The notes beneath the pieces are model-generated. The model worked only from the letters and a program-made list of their open reading frames with translations, made no database searches and was not told the DNA's origin. A program made the position numbers and the translations under genes. This document shows, piece after piece, positions 1-23,700 of a DNA stretch of 64,000 bases (within the stretch, counting starts at the first letter, position 1; each line of letters opens with the position of its first letter). Source of the stretch: Malurus cyaneus samueli (taxonomy: Eukaryota > Chordata > Aves > Passeriformes > Maluridae); NCBI GenBank assembly GCA_009741485.1, contig VKON01000114.1, positions 124,001 through 188,000 of the forward strand. Direction: 5' to 3'.

Positions 1-270
1 GGTGAAATAACCAGCTGGCTGCCTGTCACTGATGGGGACTGTGAAACTCCTGTGGTAGCTGACAGGACCCAGGATGCGTTCAGCTGTTGTACAGGGAAGC
101 CAAGAGGAGAATTTGTGGAGAGGTCTGTTTTAGCAGGTTTGTCATTCTTGTGGATGAGCAAATTTGGCTGATAATTAAGTTGCACAGGAAGCCTGAGTGG
201 GAGAGGGAGCAGGGTAGCACTGTCTTGCTGTTCAGGGACAAGTGAGGACAACAAGGACTAAGCCAAGGTC

Positions 271-450
271 TGGGCTAAAATGGTTAATAAACCAGCATTT
301 TATTGGAGAGTGGGACATAGTAATGGGAGAATGTCCTTCAGTAAGGAAAAACAAGTGGTCATGGCTAAAATGGTTAATAAACCAGCATTTTATTGGAAAG
401 TGGGACATAGTAATGGGAGAATGTCCTTCAGTAAGGAAAAACAGGTGATT
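271..450. repeat. Two-copy 90-base tandem duplication
   Basis: The segment GGCTAAAATGGTTAATAAAC onward recurs exactly 90 bases later with only a few substitutions over about 80 bases. High identity suggests a recent duplication. Confidence 0.93.
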
Positions 451-959
451 CCTGTAGATGGGTGTGCTTAGATGGCTGTTGGTACTGGCATCTGGAGATT
501 GTGTAAGTGACAGCAGGAACATGCTGTGGGAAAAGGCAACTTTGTGGTGACCTCTCGTGGAAAGGAAATGAAAGATGGTGACAGAAATATTGTGCTTAAA
601 GCCTTGCTAGCTTGGGGGGAGTTTTTATTCCCAATTGAAAAAAGACCCTATCAGGCCTAAAAACAGAAAGGTGTGTTGTAAAATAGAGATGTTGCTACTT
701 GGATATAAAAAAGAGATGACTGTCTGATGAATATATTTAGCTTTCTGTGCACAGGTGCTTAAAGCATGGGGACTAAAGGGGACTGTATTTGGTATAATGT
801 AAGCTTTAGTACATACTCAAATCTGAAAATGAAATGGCCTGTCAGGATCTTTGAGCAGAATGATGATTTATAAAGGAAAAACTTGCTTAGGAAGACCAGA
901 TTAAAAAAAACAAAAAAGGCAGGAGGTATTGCCTGGTGTCCTGAATGTGCTTTGAGGTT

Positions 960-1960
960 CCAAATGTAGTAGGGGATAGGAGCACAATCCAGAGAAGAGA
1001 TAAAATGTGTAATAAGAGACCAACTTGGTTAGAGCAGGAGCTCTTTAATGAGCTTAAACTGCAGGAGGATTGCTCAGAAGGGTGGAAACTAGGTCAAGTT
1101 ATAAAGGGCAAAGAGAAAAGAGATTCATGTAGGAGCAAAACTGGAAGGCCAAGGCACAAAACAGGATGTTATTCTCAAAGAACATAAAGGGCACAAAGGA
1201 GACATCGTAAGTGAACTGAGGAGGAGAAGGAGGATGAAGGAAAGAGTTTGTTCACTGCTGATTTTGGAAGGAAGTTAACAGATGACACCAAGAATTCCTA
1301 TGTGTTTAATGATTTTTCTCTGGTCTTTATTAAGTGTGATCAGTGGGCTGACAATTAGCACGAGCATGAAGGGATGAGAATGCAGGCCAGAATAAGAACA
1401 GAACATGAGCAGAAATGAGACTTAGCTAAGAAGTTGCATATTTTCAAGTCAGCTGGGCCTGATGAAATTCAAGGAATTGCAGATCAGTCAGAATAATTTC
1501 CATTCCCAGAAAGAGACTGGAACAAATAAGCAAGTAATCTGTTTGCAGCCACTTCCAAGGAGATAGCAGGGTAATAGCTGGCAGCCACTGTGGATTTATC
1601 AAGAAAAGAATCCCATCAAGCAACTCAATTTTCATCAATCACAGGGGGGTAGGGGGGCTTTGGGTCAGGGAGAAGTGACTGCACTCCCCTGTATCTTGAC
1701 TTCACTGAGGCTCTGGAAACGGCACCGATGGTGTCTCCAGAGCAAACCAAGTTTCCTTAAGTATTAGGCAATGGATACTCAAAAAATAGTGGGAGGTGTC
1801 ACTGTTGAAACAGAAATGTGTGTGAAGAGATTTCCTGGAGTTTGCCCTGAGCCTAATGCTGGTCAGGACTTTCATGTCTGACTTACTAAACCTGAGAATC
1901 ATAAAAGCTGAAAGGAGATGCAAATTCTTAAGAGAACAAAGACAGGCTACCCAATAGGCT
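960..1960 (+). mobile_element. Degraded CR1/L3-like LINE body (probable)
   Basis: Scattered phrases match the internal region of amniote CR1: GGAGCTCTTTAATGAGCTTA, a GAAGGCCAAGGCACAAAAC-like stretch, GGGCCTGATGAAATTCA, GGATTTATCAAGAAAAGAAT and TATCTTGACTTCACTGAGGC occur in the expected order. Stops are in all frames and internal deletions are evident. The identification is from memory of the family. Confidence 0.55.
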
Positions 1961-2597
1961 TTAAAAACTAAAGAAGAGTCTTAAACTAACACTTTTTTCT
2001 AGTAATTCCAAGTGCAGACACTCTCTTAGACTGCATAACAAAGCTGGCTATTTCTGGTAAACTCCATTTGAATTAATTCCTGTTCAGTGATACCAATCAA
2101 TTAGATTTTTTTTCCAAGAGCTAGCTGGCCAAGCCTTCACATATATAGTCCTGGATTAAACTGTCAGAATAGTTCCTGGTTTTGTGTGCAGCTTATAAAG
2201 GTGCTTTTCTTGCTATAATTTCTGAGTTTTGGTCAGTAAAGCCTCATCTAGGTAAGAGCACTCCATATAGATTTGGCTCAAATATGGATGTGTCTTCATT
2301 AATCTGATGCAGTCCTTAAACACAGCAGCAAAGCAAGATTAACTCCCATCTTCCCTGTCCACTGGGGCTAGGTCTGGTTTAATGGGAGTCACCTGTGTCA
2401 ACTTCTAGGCAGTTTTAGCCAGAAGGTGAGGAGAGCACTGGAGTGGATTTTCTGAAGAGGCCATGGCATGTTGTTGAAGACTTCTAATTTTGGGAACACA
2501 CATGTCTTTCTGGAATGGCTTTTGTCCATTTTGGACAAAAAGTTGGTGTCCCCAGCACGTTGCTCTGTGACAGCAGCTGGGCTGTGGAGGAATGGGG

Positions 2598-2622
2598 GTG
2601 TGTGTGTGTGTGTGTGTGTGTG
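2598..2622. repeat. GT microsatellite
   Basis: A pure GT dinucleotide run of about 12 units. Confidence 0.95.
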
Positions 2623-3776
2623 GTGAGGGAGTAGAAACAAAGACCAGAATTTCCAGCTGCAGCTGGTGTGTGTCATGGAATGAGTCCAGTTGTCCTTTCT
2701 TCACCTTGTTGAACAAAAATCTTCGGTGCTGCATTTCATACTCAGACACTGAGCAAACCAGGTGCTTGTTTGTGCACTGTGGTGGCATTCTGTTGAAATT
2801 ACTGGCGCTACTGTGTTGCACCAGCTAAATATTAGTCTCGGTGTAATTAATTCAGCATGTTTAGAAGATCCCTGGAGCTCAGTTAGCAAACAGGAGATTG
2901 CTGTCACTCCAGGGAAGGACTTTCCTCAGGCAGAGATTCATGAAAGTGTAGGAGTGATCCTGTGCTGCGAATTTCTGTGGAGGAATGAAATATTTCAGTT
3001 CCCAGCACTCGAAAAGCTTCTGTAAGCTTTTCAGTTCCAGAAAAAAACAAGGTAGAACACTACATAATATACCAACAGCTTCAAGTGTCCTACTTGTACA
3101 GAGCTGGTGCCTGTTTGGATGGAAGCCTTGTTCTTCAGCGTTTGCTTACAAGGCAGTTGTGAGCTGCTGTGACCCTTTGTTCATCGTTTTTAATTATAAT
3201 GGCTTGGCAGAGCAGGGAGGCAGAGTTGGAACAGCATGGTCTATTCTGGTCAAGATTGAGATGTATTAGCTGAAATCGGGGAGAAGCAGACTGAGGGAGG
3301 CTGCTTACAATGCTATTGAGAGCACTTCAGGGGAGAGATGAACCTCATGTTGGCACAGTAAAGGTGAGTTTTGCAAGTGGAGCTTGCAGCATGCTGGAAC
3401 TTCTGAGAACTAATATTTCAGGAGCTTGGTGAGTGTCTTAGTGATATAGTGTCACACAATTTCAGCACAAGAAAGCCAGAAGTGTTGCAATATCCCAGTT
3501 TTGCTCTAATATTGTCTTTTAGAATGTGAGCACAACAGCAGAATTGACTGTTCTGGCTGACAGCACGGCTGCTCTGAGAGCAGGATGTAACCCAAGGACT
3601 CCTTTTTTTTCTCTCCTCAGTAAAGGACAATGAAACAAAAGACGAAAATTTGTAATTTTTCCTGAATTCCTTGAGTTATCTTTGGCTATATGTACAAAAT
3701 CTAGCCTTTGGCAAGATAAACTGAGGCTCGATTCTCACAACTCTGACTTGTTTCTCACCTTCCCTGTGTTTCCCAG

Positions 3777-14379
<10,603 letters not shown>

Positions 14380-16225
14380 CTTTATGAGGGGAAACTCTAG
14401 GGAAAAGGAATGTTTATAAAAAAAAAATATATATATAGAAAAGATTAAGAGCCCAGGCAGTCTTGGCCTGTGAATGGTGCTTGGAACTTGCCAGTGATTG
14501 TTTTGGAGGACGAATGTGAATCCTATCTGTGCATCCTCAGCCTTCTGTGGCTTCTCCTTTGCTGAAGACAATCAATACAGACTAGATCTAAGTGAGACCA
14601 AGTCTGTCTCAAGGATAAAGCGGGTATTCCATGGCTTGGGGATCACTGCTGCCAAAGGATGGCATTCGAAAGTGGAATCTGAAGTTGTGTGTCTGAATGT
14701 CTGTGAGTTTCTGCACGCCCTGGCTGCTGACTACTGAGCTGGAATGGTATTTCCCATTTAGAAATGTGATCTTTGTTTCCTTCATTGTACACTGGAGCCG
14801 TGAGCTGACTCATTTGGGGCACAGACCCCTTTAAACTCTCAATGCACAAAGACTTGACTTTTTTTTTCCTCTGAGACCTTTTCACACATGATTTTAATTA
14901 CCTTTGGGAAACATGGACCTAGAAACCTTCACACTCTTCCTTAGGGAACAGATGTGATATGTATATATTTGTTTCTAAGTGGCTCTCTTGCATCAACATG
15001 CTTCTCTTTTGCTGCAGAGTATGTATTTAGTGGTCAATCTTGAATCCATTTCATGATTTTAAACTTTTGGAGAGGGGAAACCCTTGGATATAGGCCTCAA
15101 AGAGACTCCATGAAGACTAGGTGCTCTTGCCACCAGGATCTTACGGTTGAAGATTCACCATCTGCAACACCTCATGTACTGGTTGGAATGTGAACAGCGT
15201 GTTCCTCTGATTGGTTTCCAGGCACCTTGCTTTCCCAGTCCTTTCTCCCAGGAGAGGCTGAGAAATGCTGCCCTGAGGCAGCATTTTGGGTAGCATTTTG
15301 GGGATGCTGCAGGAGACTGACTGGAAAAGTTTGAGCTGTCCTGCATATCCCAGGATTGATTTTTGTGTTCATGTGCTGCTGTCTGGCTATTGGTCTGCCC
15401 TTCCCCATCATCCCTTTACATCTGGAAGGTTTTCGGTTGTTGAAAGAGCTCTTTCAGTTATTTTCACATAATTTTAGGTATTTTGTATGCTGCACTCTCT
15501 GATCAGTGAGATCCTCAAGGTACTTGGACTCTACGTTGGTATTAACATTGTACAGTGATGGTGTGTGTTGTTGTGAGGTCTCAAGAATATATTCCTACAT
15601 GTGGAACTGGGATCTTGTTTTGAAACTCCAGATACCAAGATATTGGAATTTAAGTTATTCTCAGGACAGTCCTGGTGTGTCTCAGAAACTGACCTCAGAA
15701 CTGCATTTTCTTCAAAAGATGTTTATAACTTCTGTCCTCTGCTATTTGCTCCATATACAGATCCTGCTTCAAAATTGAAGCCATGGTTGATTACTTGAAA
15801 TAATTTGGGATGGAATTCATCTGCACTGCTGCCAGCTGTCAAAGGGTGGGCACCCAGAGCATGCAGGTTGACTCTGTAGCCCACGGGAGAGGAACAGCTC
15901 TGGGGGTGGTTCATCCCCTTGGCTCAGACACCTGCTGAAGGAGGAAATCAGTCTCACCCCATGGCCTGCAGAGAGGTTGTATAGTCTGGATGTCTAAGTT
16001 TGGGACTGGTGGAGTTGGTTGAAATTAATTGGCTAAGCTCCTCCTTAGCTGCACTGGAAAATTTTTGATGTAAAATGTTTCTGTATTCCAGATATATTCC
16101 TTTTTTAATGCAAAAAAGCAGGGCTTGGAAAAGATTTATAATTTGAAACAAACAGTCCTGCTCGTCTGTAGTGGTGAATCCTTTGCACTTGTGTTTTAAA
16201 TTAAAGTAGTTCTTGATTTATTCAT
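14380..16225 (+). other. PAK6: Probable PAK6 3' UTR
   Basis: The non-coding sequence after the PAK6 stop is T-rich and has no supported ORF. The only plausible poly(A) hexamer I see in the right range is ATTAAA at 16200-16205, followed by GT-rich sequence. The UTR length is an inference and the end is uncertain. Confidence 0.45.
16200..16205 (+). terminator. Candidate PAK6 poly(A) signal (ATTAAA)
   Basis: ATTAAA is the common variant hexamer. It lies about 1.8 kb after the PAK6 stop, with T/G-rich sequence about 30-60 bases downstream. No AATAAA is seen between the stop and this point. Confidence 0.4.
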
Positions 16226-18949
16226 AAGCCTGTTATAGTGGTGAGATGCTTAAAAATGTGTCTGTAGTTCAGAGATGGGAGTGTGAGCCCTGGATTCTGG
16301 TCTGACTTTCCTGTTCTGTGGCTCTGTGGCTTCTAAAACAAGAAGAGAGTGGAGCAGGAGCCTGGATCCTGAGTCCTGAAACAAAGGTTTCCTGGAGACA
16401 GGAGTCATTTAACAGGTTTAGCATTTAACACCTTTTTATACTTTAGCCCAAATCTGGCTAAAAACACAGTGAGGGAAAGCCCTGGAAAAATTGCATTCAA
16501 TTATCTGATAAAATTTTAAAATCTCATTATCATATTTGTGAGGAATGCAGAAAGGATCCATCTTCCTACCCAGTGTGGAATTTAATTCCTGCTTCTTACG
16601 TTTCTCTCTTGCAGTTTATGCATGGCACAGCACCAATTAACTGCTCCATTACTTAGATGAGTGTGGAATCAAACATAAATCCTGAGATAAACCTAGATTA
16701 GCTGAAAGATTGAAGCTCCGTCTCCAGGGCCAGCAGCTCATTCCCCAGGAACAAGGCAGGAGAAGGAGGATACAGAGCAGGTTTGGAATTTGCATTGCAG
16801 TAGTGTTCAGGATTTTGTGTATGCTAAGTGAGATCTGACTGTAGAGTGAGGTGTAACCTCTTCTCTGGTGAGCTCAGAGCCTACTCAGTGTGTTATTATG
16901 CTCGGAGATGGTGTTTTCTCTGAGTATCTCTCCTTTTCTACAAGGGTACACTCGTGTCTCAGGGTCTGCTGCTGTTCTGTGTCATGTTTTCCCTGAATCC
17001 TTCCCTTTTATTTTCCCTCCTGTCAGCTTTGCTGCTGTGGAGCCTTTTCCCTGCTGCCATAGCCCTGGCAATCAGCATCCAGGAGTCCTTTGAAGAAGGC
17101 ACATGGTATTTATATGAACAATTTGCTGAATCAAACAGGGAGTCTGGCAGTGCTGTCATGTCCCAGTTACACTGGTTTATCTGTAATGGTGGCTGTCCTC
17201 CATCAGGCCTCTGATGTTGAATACAGTAGTTTATTATTCCATTTATTTTGGAACAGAACAAATCATTGTCTAGAGGCCCCTGTTTTTTAACCAGTGGCAA
17301 CCAAAGGACCCTGAATCAAATGAGGCTGGTGAATTTGACATTGTGGAGTCTTAGTAAGACAAACCCCACCCTTCCCCTGGAGACTGGGGAGTGCCCTGGG
17401 TCTAGGGGATAAATGGGGATAACAGCAACCTTTGAGAATCTTGACATGTGGGATACATGTGGGGCAGTGAGAGTGTCTCTAAAATAGAATTAGTTGCTGT
17501 GCAGCAAATTCCTTCTGTGAGTGCATTAGGCACATCAGCACTGCCTGTTATGGAGGTAAAAAGGATTAGGGTCATTCCTCTGCTTTAGACATTCCCATTA
17601 TTTAATTTTTTAATAATATAGTACAAAGGTTAGCCTCACATAAATATCTTGGGCCAGAGAATGACATCTAGAATATGCCACTTAAAAGATGAAAATGTGG
17701 AAAGGATCAGAGATTTAGGTACAATCTGCTGCTGTTCAGTGTCTGGCTGGGTGTTATGGTCTCAATTGCCATTGAATTGGAGTTCTGTGTGTAACCACCT
17801 TATGAGAGAGCTGTCTGGGCCAAGTACCACATCACCCTGTGCTCAGCAGGTAAGTGAAAACATGAGTGGGGCTGTGCATGAAGGAATCCTCAGGGATGTC
17901 TGAATGCTGTGAGAAGAAATAACGCTGGAAAATCAGATGGCCTCTCTCCTCTGAATCCATGAGTAACCAAAGCCTGGCTTGGCTGGGCTGTACTGCTGGA
18001 GGGATGTTCAGGCTCAAGGTGTGCTCAGGAACCTTTGCAGTAACAGTAGATTTAGTGCCTTTATTTAATTTTGTTTCCTATCTTCCCCAGTTTTGTGCAG
18101 CCAGGGAGGTGTTGGAGGCTGCAGCACACGTGGGCTTGGGGACACAGGGGGTTTTACCCTGGTGAGAAGGGGGTGATGCAGAATGGGGTCTGTGCTTCAT
18201 CCGAGCTGTACCTTTGCTTATAGCAATGCTTCCATGTGCACTCTGCATTTAGAAGGTGTTTTTAGCACTTAGGTGAAATCTTTGTAAAAGGTGGCACTTG
18301 TTTTTCATGAAATTTGTCATCAATCCACTGTGTCAGTGCTGGGTTTTGGAACAGAAGGGTTGCAGAGCAGAAACTCTGAGGAGGAAGTGGGGGTAAGTTA
18401 ACAAGTTGTCATGGTGGGTTTTCTTGCTCAGGTTTCAAACATCAGAGGACAGGAATGCCACAAATCCCAAGTGCTGTGCAACATCATTTTCTTTAGATTG
18501 TGGTACTGGGGAAACTCCTTTGAACACAGGCCCTGCTGTTGTGCCCTCACTTTCCATGCATGTCTCTCTGATTCAGCTTTATTCTGTGGGGTTCATTTCC
18601 AGAGAGGCTTTGAGGGAAAAACCCAACCCCTGGAACTTCAGCAGTGTGTGGAAAGGGGGCCCCTTGTGCCCATCATCTGGTCTGATACCTGTTTCTCAGT
18701 TCCCTCCAGGGAGAGATGGGACCAATTTTCCTTTAAAATAACCTCTAAAAAGCTCCTCTGGAGGATTTTGAGTGGCCGAAGCTGGTGACACACTGGTGTA
18801 GGAAGCAGGACTCAGTGCCCCAGTGCTCCAGTTTGAAACTGCCAGTGCTGCCTCTGGATTTAAGGTAAAATCTCTAACTGCTCCCTGGCTGCACTCAGAC
18901 CTTGCTGGGATGTTTGTCCTCTGCTGAGGAAGGGCCTTAAACACCACAG
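16226..18949. other. Intergenic, between convergent PAK6 and PLCB2
   Basis: I see no gene, RNA gene or recognisable mobile element here. In human, the single-exon gene ANKRD63 lies between these two genes, but no ankyrin-type reading frame is present in this interval. Confidence 0.6.
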
Positions 18950-19660
18950 GGATAGAGGTGGACAGACAAACACATGGACACACAGGGACCTGGACACACA
19001 GACCCACAGCCAGACACACACATGGACAGAGCCACAGAGACAGAGCCACACACATGGACACTGACAGAGACATGAAGAGGCAGAGACAGGGGGATGTGAA
19101 CAGAGACACATGGACAACGACACACAGACATAGACACAAGGATGGACAGACACACGGACACACAGGTGGACATGGACACACAGACATGGACAGACACATG
19201 GACACACAGGTGGACATGGACACACAGACATGGACACACAGCCATGGACAGACACAAGGATGGACAGACACATGGACACACAGACATGGACAGACACATG
19301 GACACACAGGTGGATATGGACACACAGACATGCACATAATCACAGACATGGATACACAGAGATGCCTGGACACACAGACACACATTGACATGGACACAGA
19401 CACATGTGAACAGCCACAGGTACAGCCACACAGACACACAGCTGGACACAGACACCCAGACACGAGTGGATACAGTCACACACTGAGACATGGATGAAGG
19501 CACATACATGTTAACATACAGACACAAAAGGACAGCCATACATGTACATACATGGACACAGACACACACATGAACATAGATACACACAGAGACATGGACG
19601 CACAGGGACATGGATGCAGCTACACATTCACCTGGATACCAATACCTGCTTGTGGATACA
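18950..19660. repeat. AC-rich minisatellite array 1
   Basis: Irregular tandem units built from GGACACACAGACATGGACAG and variants are repeated over about 0.7 kb. The plus strand is rich in A, C and G and very poor in T. The array generates long shadow frames on both strands (for example His/Thr/Asp-rich on plus, Cys/Val-rich on minus), which are repeat artefacts. It lies downstream of the PLCB2 3' end. Confidence 0.93.
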
Positions 19661-20034
19661 CAGTGTCACAAACAGACATATGTGCTAACTGCAGCTAAGT
19701 AACAAGTGACCCCATTGTTTAAGAAAAGCAATGTTTTTTGTTTGTTTTTTTTTAGAAAATAAATAGGTCAGAAATGTACAATCCATAATTTCAGTACTCT
19801 GGTGACAACACAGAGAGGTGTGGACACTTGTTGGGTGTTCAGACTAGGCTTGGAATATCCTGTCTCATACCTGCTTGAGCTGGGGTTTGGTTGTTTTATA
19901 GCAGCATTTGTAATAGTTTATTAATGCAGCTTGAGGTGTAACTGTTCTCCTGCAGCATCCACAGCCTGGTGTGGTTTACTGTGATTGAGCCCCCTTTCCA
20001 CCCCCACCTTCCCACCTGTGGTGTCTCTATCAGT

Positions 20035-20454
20035 GTTTAGGGTTTTTGGTTTGCTTTATTGCTGTTTCATTGAACGTTGTGGAAGATGTTGGGATGAGTT
20101 GGATTGATGTGAAGGGGTGCATGTGAGGAATGATGAGGGAACTGACTCTAAAAACTGGTCTGAATGCAAAGTAAATATTCCTGTAGCTGCTGCTGTGATG
20201 CCAACAGAGAGCAGGGCTGCAGGCACAGACCCTTTCCCACTGCTGAAATGTCTCAGAGCTCAGGCTGGAGAAGACAGAGGGTGAAGTACTCTGAAGGGTG
20301 AGCTCTCCAGACTACTTCCAGATACCTGGGATACCATGGTACATTCCTGCAGGATTTCAGGAGATCCCCAGAATGGAAAGGGATAGCAGTAGTTCATGAA
20401 GCTGGTTGTTACTTCACCAAACACATTTTTGCAATGAGCGGTAAGGAACTCATC
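20035..20454 (-). other. PLCB2: PLCB2 3' UTR
   Basis: The sequence lies downstream (minus strand) of the PLCB2 stop and ends about 20 bases beyond an AATAAA on the minus strand. The length is inferred from the signal position. Confidence 0.6.
20055..20060 (-). terminator. PLCB2 poly(A) signal (AATAAA)
   Basis: TTTATT on plus reads AATAAA on minus, about 395 bases after the PLCB2 stop. A second AATAAA on minus is at 19917-19922 and could serve as an alternative site. Confidence 0.6.
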
Positions 20455-20721
20455 TCAGAATATGCTCTCTTCTATCTCCACATCCATTCCAGCTCCCAAG
20501 GGCTCAGTCATTGCCAGTGTGAGCCTGGACACCTCTGCCACTGGGATGTTTGCTTCCAGTTGGTCTGGAGAGCCTTGTTCTCCCTCAGGAATGCTTTGAC
20601 CTGCTTCCTTGCCAGTCTGTGGCTCTCCAGGAAAGCTGGTGTAGCTCTTCACTATCTCCTGAACCTCCATCTTCAGAGCTCTCAGCTTCTCCTCATATTC
20701 CATCACAACCTGCTGCTGGAG
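20455..20721 (-). CDS. PLCB2: PLCB2 exon 32 (C terminus)
   Basis: The acceptor is CATTTGCAG; the exon encodes residues 1119-1206 and stop TGA at 20455-20457. It starts [20 protein letters not shown], the end of the coiled C-terminal domain. A poorly conserved acidic tail follows, ending EESIF. The last four residues fit a class I PDZ ligand pattern (Ser at -2, hydrophobic at 0), as in other PLC-beta tails. Confidence 0.93.
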   Translation of the reverse strand, partial: LQQQVVMEYEEKLRALKMEVQEIVKSYTSFPGEPQTGKEAGQSIPEGEQGSPDQLEANIPVAEVSRLTLAMTEPLGAGMDVEIEESIF

Positions 20722-23700
20722 CTGCAAATGGAGAGTCAGGTCATTTCACACACTGGAACCAAGCAGAGAGACCAGGAGCTCTGGGGTGAGCTCTTGGTGC
20801 TTCTGGGGTCTCTGTGGGCCCCTCATCCACTTTCTCAACCGCTGGGAGTGGTTGGGCTGAGGGTGGCAATAAAGATCAATTCTCTAGGGGTTTGGACTTG
20901 TGCCAAGAACAGCCCTGAGCCTAAATGCTGTCCTCACCTGGCTTTCTCTCTCCTTGATGGATTGCAGACTTGCTGCCTGCTTCTCCTCCAGTTTCTGCTG
21001 TAACCTGCCAGTCTTCTCTGACACCTTTGAAAAGAATAAATTAACTCCCCTCAGGTTCCAGTTTTATAAGCAAAGGCTTTAGACAGCCCAAAGTCAGCCC
21101 AACAGAGCTGAGCTGGAGCAGCAGGCACAGCCCAGCCTCATGCCTGGATTCAGGGATACTGCGACAGCCTGGCAGGTGAGTGCATGTGGACACAGGGGAC
21201 ATGGGGACAGGGGCACAGACATCCATGGACCCCCAGACACCTGCACACACAGGCACACAAAAACAGACATGGGAATACATGTACTCACACAGGGACATAC
21301 ACACAGACTGAGATGGACATAGGGACTGACACATGGACGTGCACACTAATGGAGACACACACATAGACATGATGGACACATGGACAGACATGAGCACAGA
21401 CTCACACAGCCACCCAGACACATGGACACAAACACACACACAGGCATGCCAAGACAGACTGCCAGTCACAGGGACACACAGCCACAACCACATGCACACA
21501 GGGACACACATGCACAGACTCATAAGGACACAGATATGTGCAAACACGGACACACACATGGACTCACAAGGACAGAGATGGACACACAGATACGTGCACA
21601 GAGACACAGACATACAGACATAGAAACATAGAGATGCATGGGCACAAAGACACATTGACATGGACACAGACATGACCACACAGTCAGACACAGGCAAAGA
21701 GAAATACAATGGACACACCCCTGCACCCAGGGACACATGGTTGGACACACACACCCACACATGGACACAAATGGACATAGACACACACAGATGGACATGG
21801 ACAAACACACGGACACACAGATTTCAGACACTGACACACACACACACCTGCACTTAGACAAACACACACCTGGACATGGGCAAACACACAGACACACACA
21901 CACACACACACACACACATACCAGGACATGGACAAACACACCTGGATGAGGAAAAACACACTGACACACACACCCACCTGGACACACACACACACCCCTG
22001 GACACAAAATTTCAGACACCGACACACACACCTGGACATGAACAAACACACAGACACATGTGGACACGGACACAAACCTGGACACAGACACACACATCTG
22101 AACATGGACAAACACATGAACACACACACACACCTGGACATGGACAAACACACAGACACACCTGGACAGGACAAACACACCTGGACATGGACAAACCCAT
22201 GGACCCACACACACACACCTGGACATGGACAAACACACGAACACTCACAAACACACCTGGACACAGACAAACATATCTATACATGGACAAACACACGGAC
22301 AAACACACCTGGACAAGGAAAAACACACAGACACACATATTTACACACTGACACATGCGCCTGGACATAAACACACCTGGACATGGACAAACACACTGAC
22401 ACACAGATTCACCCACCTGGACATGGACAAACACTCCCAGAAACAGACAAACACATCTGGAAAGGGACAAACACACACACACACACATGGACACAAACAC
22501 CTGGACACAGACAAACACATGGACTCACAGATTAAGACACCCACACACACACACAAACACACACCTGGATACAGACACAGACATGCAGAGGCACCTGGAC
22601 AGAGACATGGACACACGTGAATGTAGAAGCACAGACAAACATGGACACACATGGATTCACACATGGACTCTAGACACAAAGACATGGACAGGCACACACA
22701 GACACTTGCAGGGGTAGGGGCCCACCCACAGCTGGGCACATGGCCACATGTGGCCAGTCAGACACACACACGGCCATGGACAGATACACGGATTCACAGG
22801 CTGACACAGAGACACAGGCACACACACACACAGACACTGACAGACACACCCACACATGGACTTGGCTTTGTCTGGCACTGGGTCTCCAAAGGGCAGAGCT
22901 GCAGTCCTTGAGTGTCTCTCCTCCTGCCAGGCTTTCCCATTGTTCCTCAGCTATGGCTTCCAAATGCCCTGACCCAGTTCCCCCAACACCCTCCACAGAA
23001 CCCAGAGCTGCTGGGGGAGCCTGACCCCCCAGAACTTACCCGTTTGATTGTCTGCACCGCTTCCTGAATGTGGGAGTTATTAATTTCTTTCTTCAACCTT
23101 TAAAGAGAAGTATAAAACCCTGTAAAATCCAGCTGTTCTCCTTCCATAAAATGCATTTGTCAGTACTGATCAGTGCCACACTGATCAACAGGTGTGTTCC
23201 ATCCCCACACTGTCCTGCCACAGGGAGAAGCTGCTGTAATTTTAGGAAAGGCAAATAAAACACCACTCAAATTTGACTGAGCCATAAGGCGAGTAACTGG
23301 GCGTGAAGTTCTACTTTTTCAGTTTCCAAGGCAGCAGCAGACTCTGCATCCTGCATGGACAGAGCCCAGGAACAACTCCCACACCTCTCTTGAGCAGCCT
23401 TGTCACTGGTGTTCCTCAGCATGGCCTGCACCCGCTCCACTCTCTTTGCCTCCATCTGCTTCTTAATGTCTTTAATGTTTCTGTGGAGAGAAGAAAGGAG
23501 ATACAGGTCTGGTTACCAGCCCCAGACACCAGAGCAGTCCAGCCACAACTCTCTGGAGCTCACTGCTGCCCAGAAACACCAAGTGTGAGACACTGCAGCA
23601 GGAGGCCTGGAGCCTTAAGGATATTTTAAATCCTGAGTCAGGACGTGTGCCCCAGCAGCACATGCTAAAGGCAGAAAGAACCAATGTAAAGGAGATTTTT

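Larger units (their letters stand above)
1..3776 (+). other. PAK6 intron upstream of the first exon seen
   Basis: The CRIB-containing first coding exon of PAK6 is not found here in any frame, so it must lie before position 1. The interval holds a 90-base duplication (271-450), a degraded LINE-like stretch (about 960-1960) and a GT microsatellite (2598-2622). Confidence 0.75.

Noticed and set aside
1..3776. PAK6 CRIB exon inside the window
   Set aside because: No frame here shows the basic KKKKK start or the HTSFDP CRIB motif, so the exon must be upstream.
18937..19611. Long Cys/Val-rich minus-strand and His/Thr/Asp-rich plus-strand open frames
   Set aside because: They exist only because the T-poor minisatellite lacks stop codons. 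They overlap one another on both strands and have no start context, splice logic or homology.
21520..22739. Several 130-190 codon frames on both strands
   Set aside because: Same cause as for array 1: they are translations of the AC-rich repeat inside PLCB2 intron 30.
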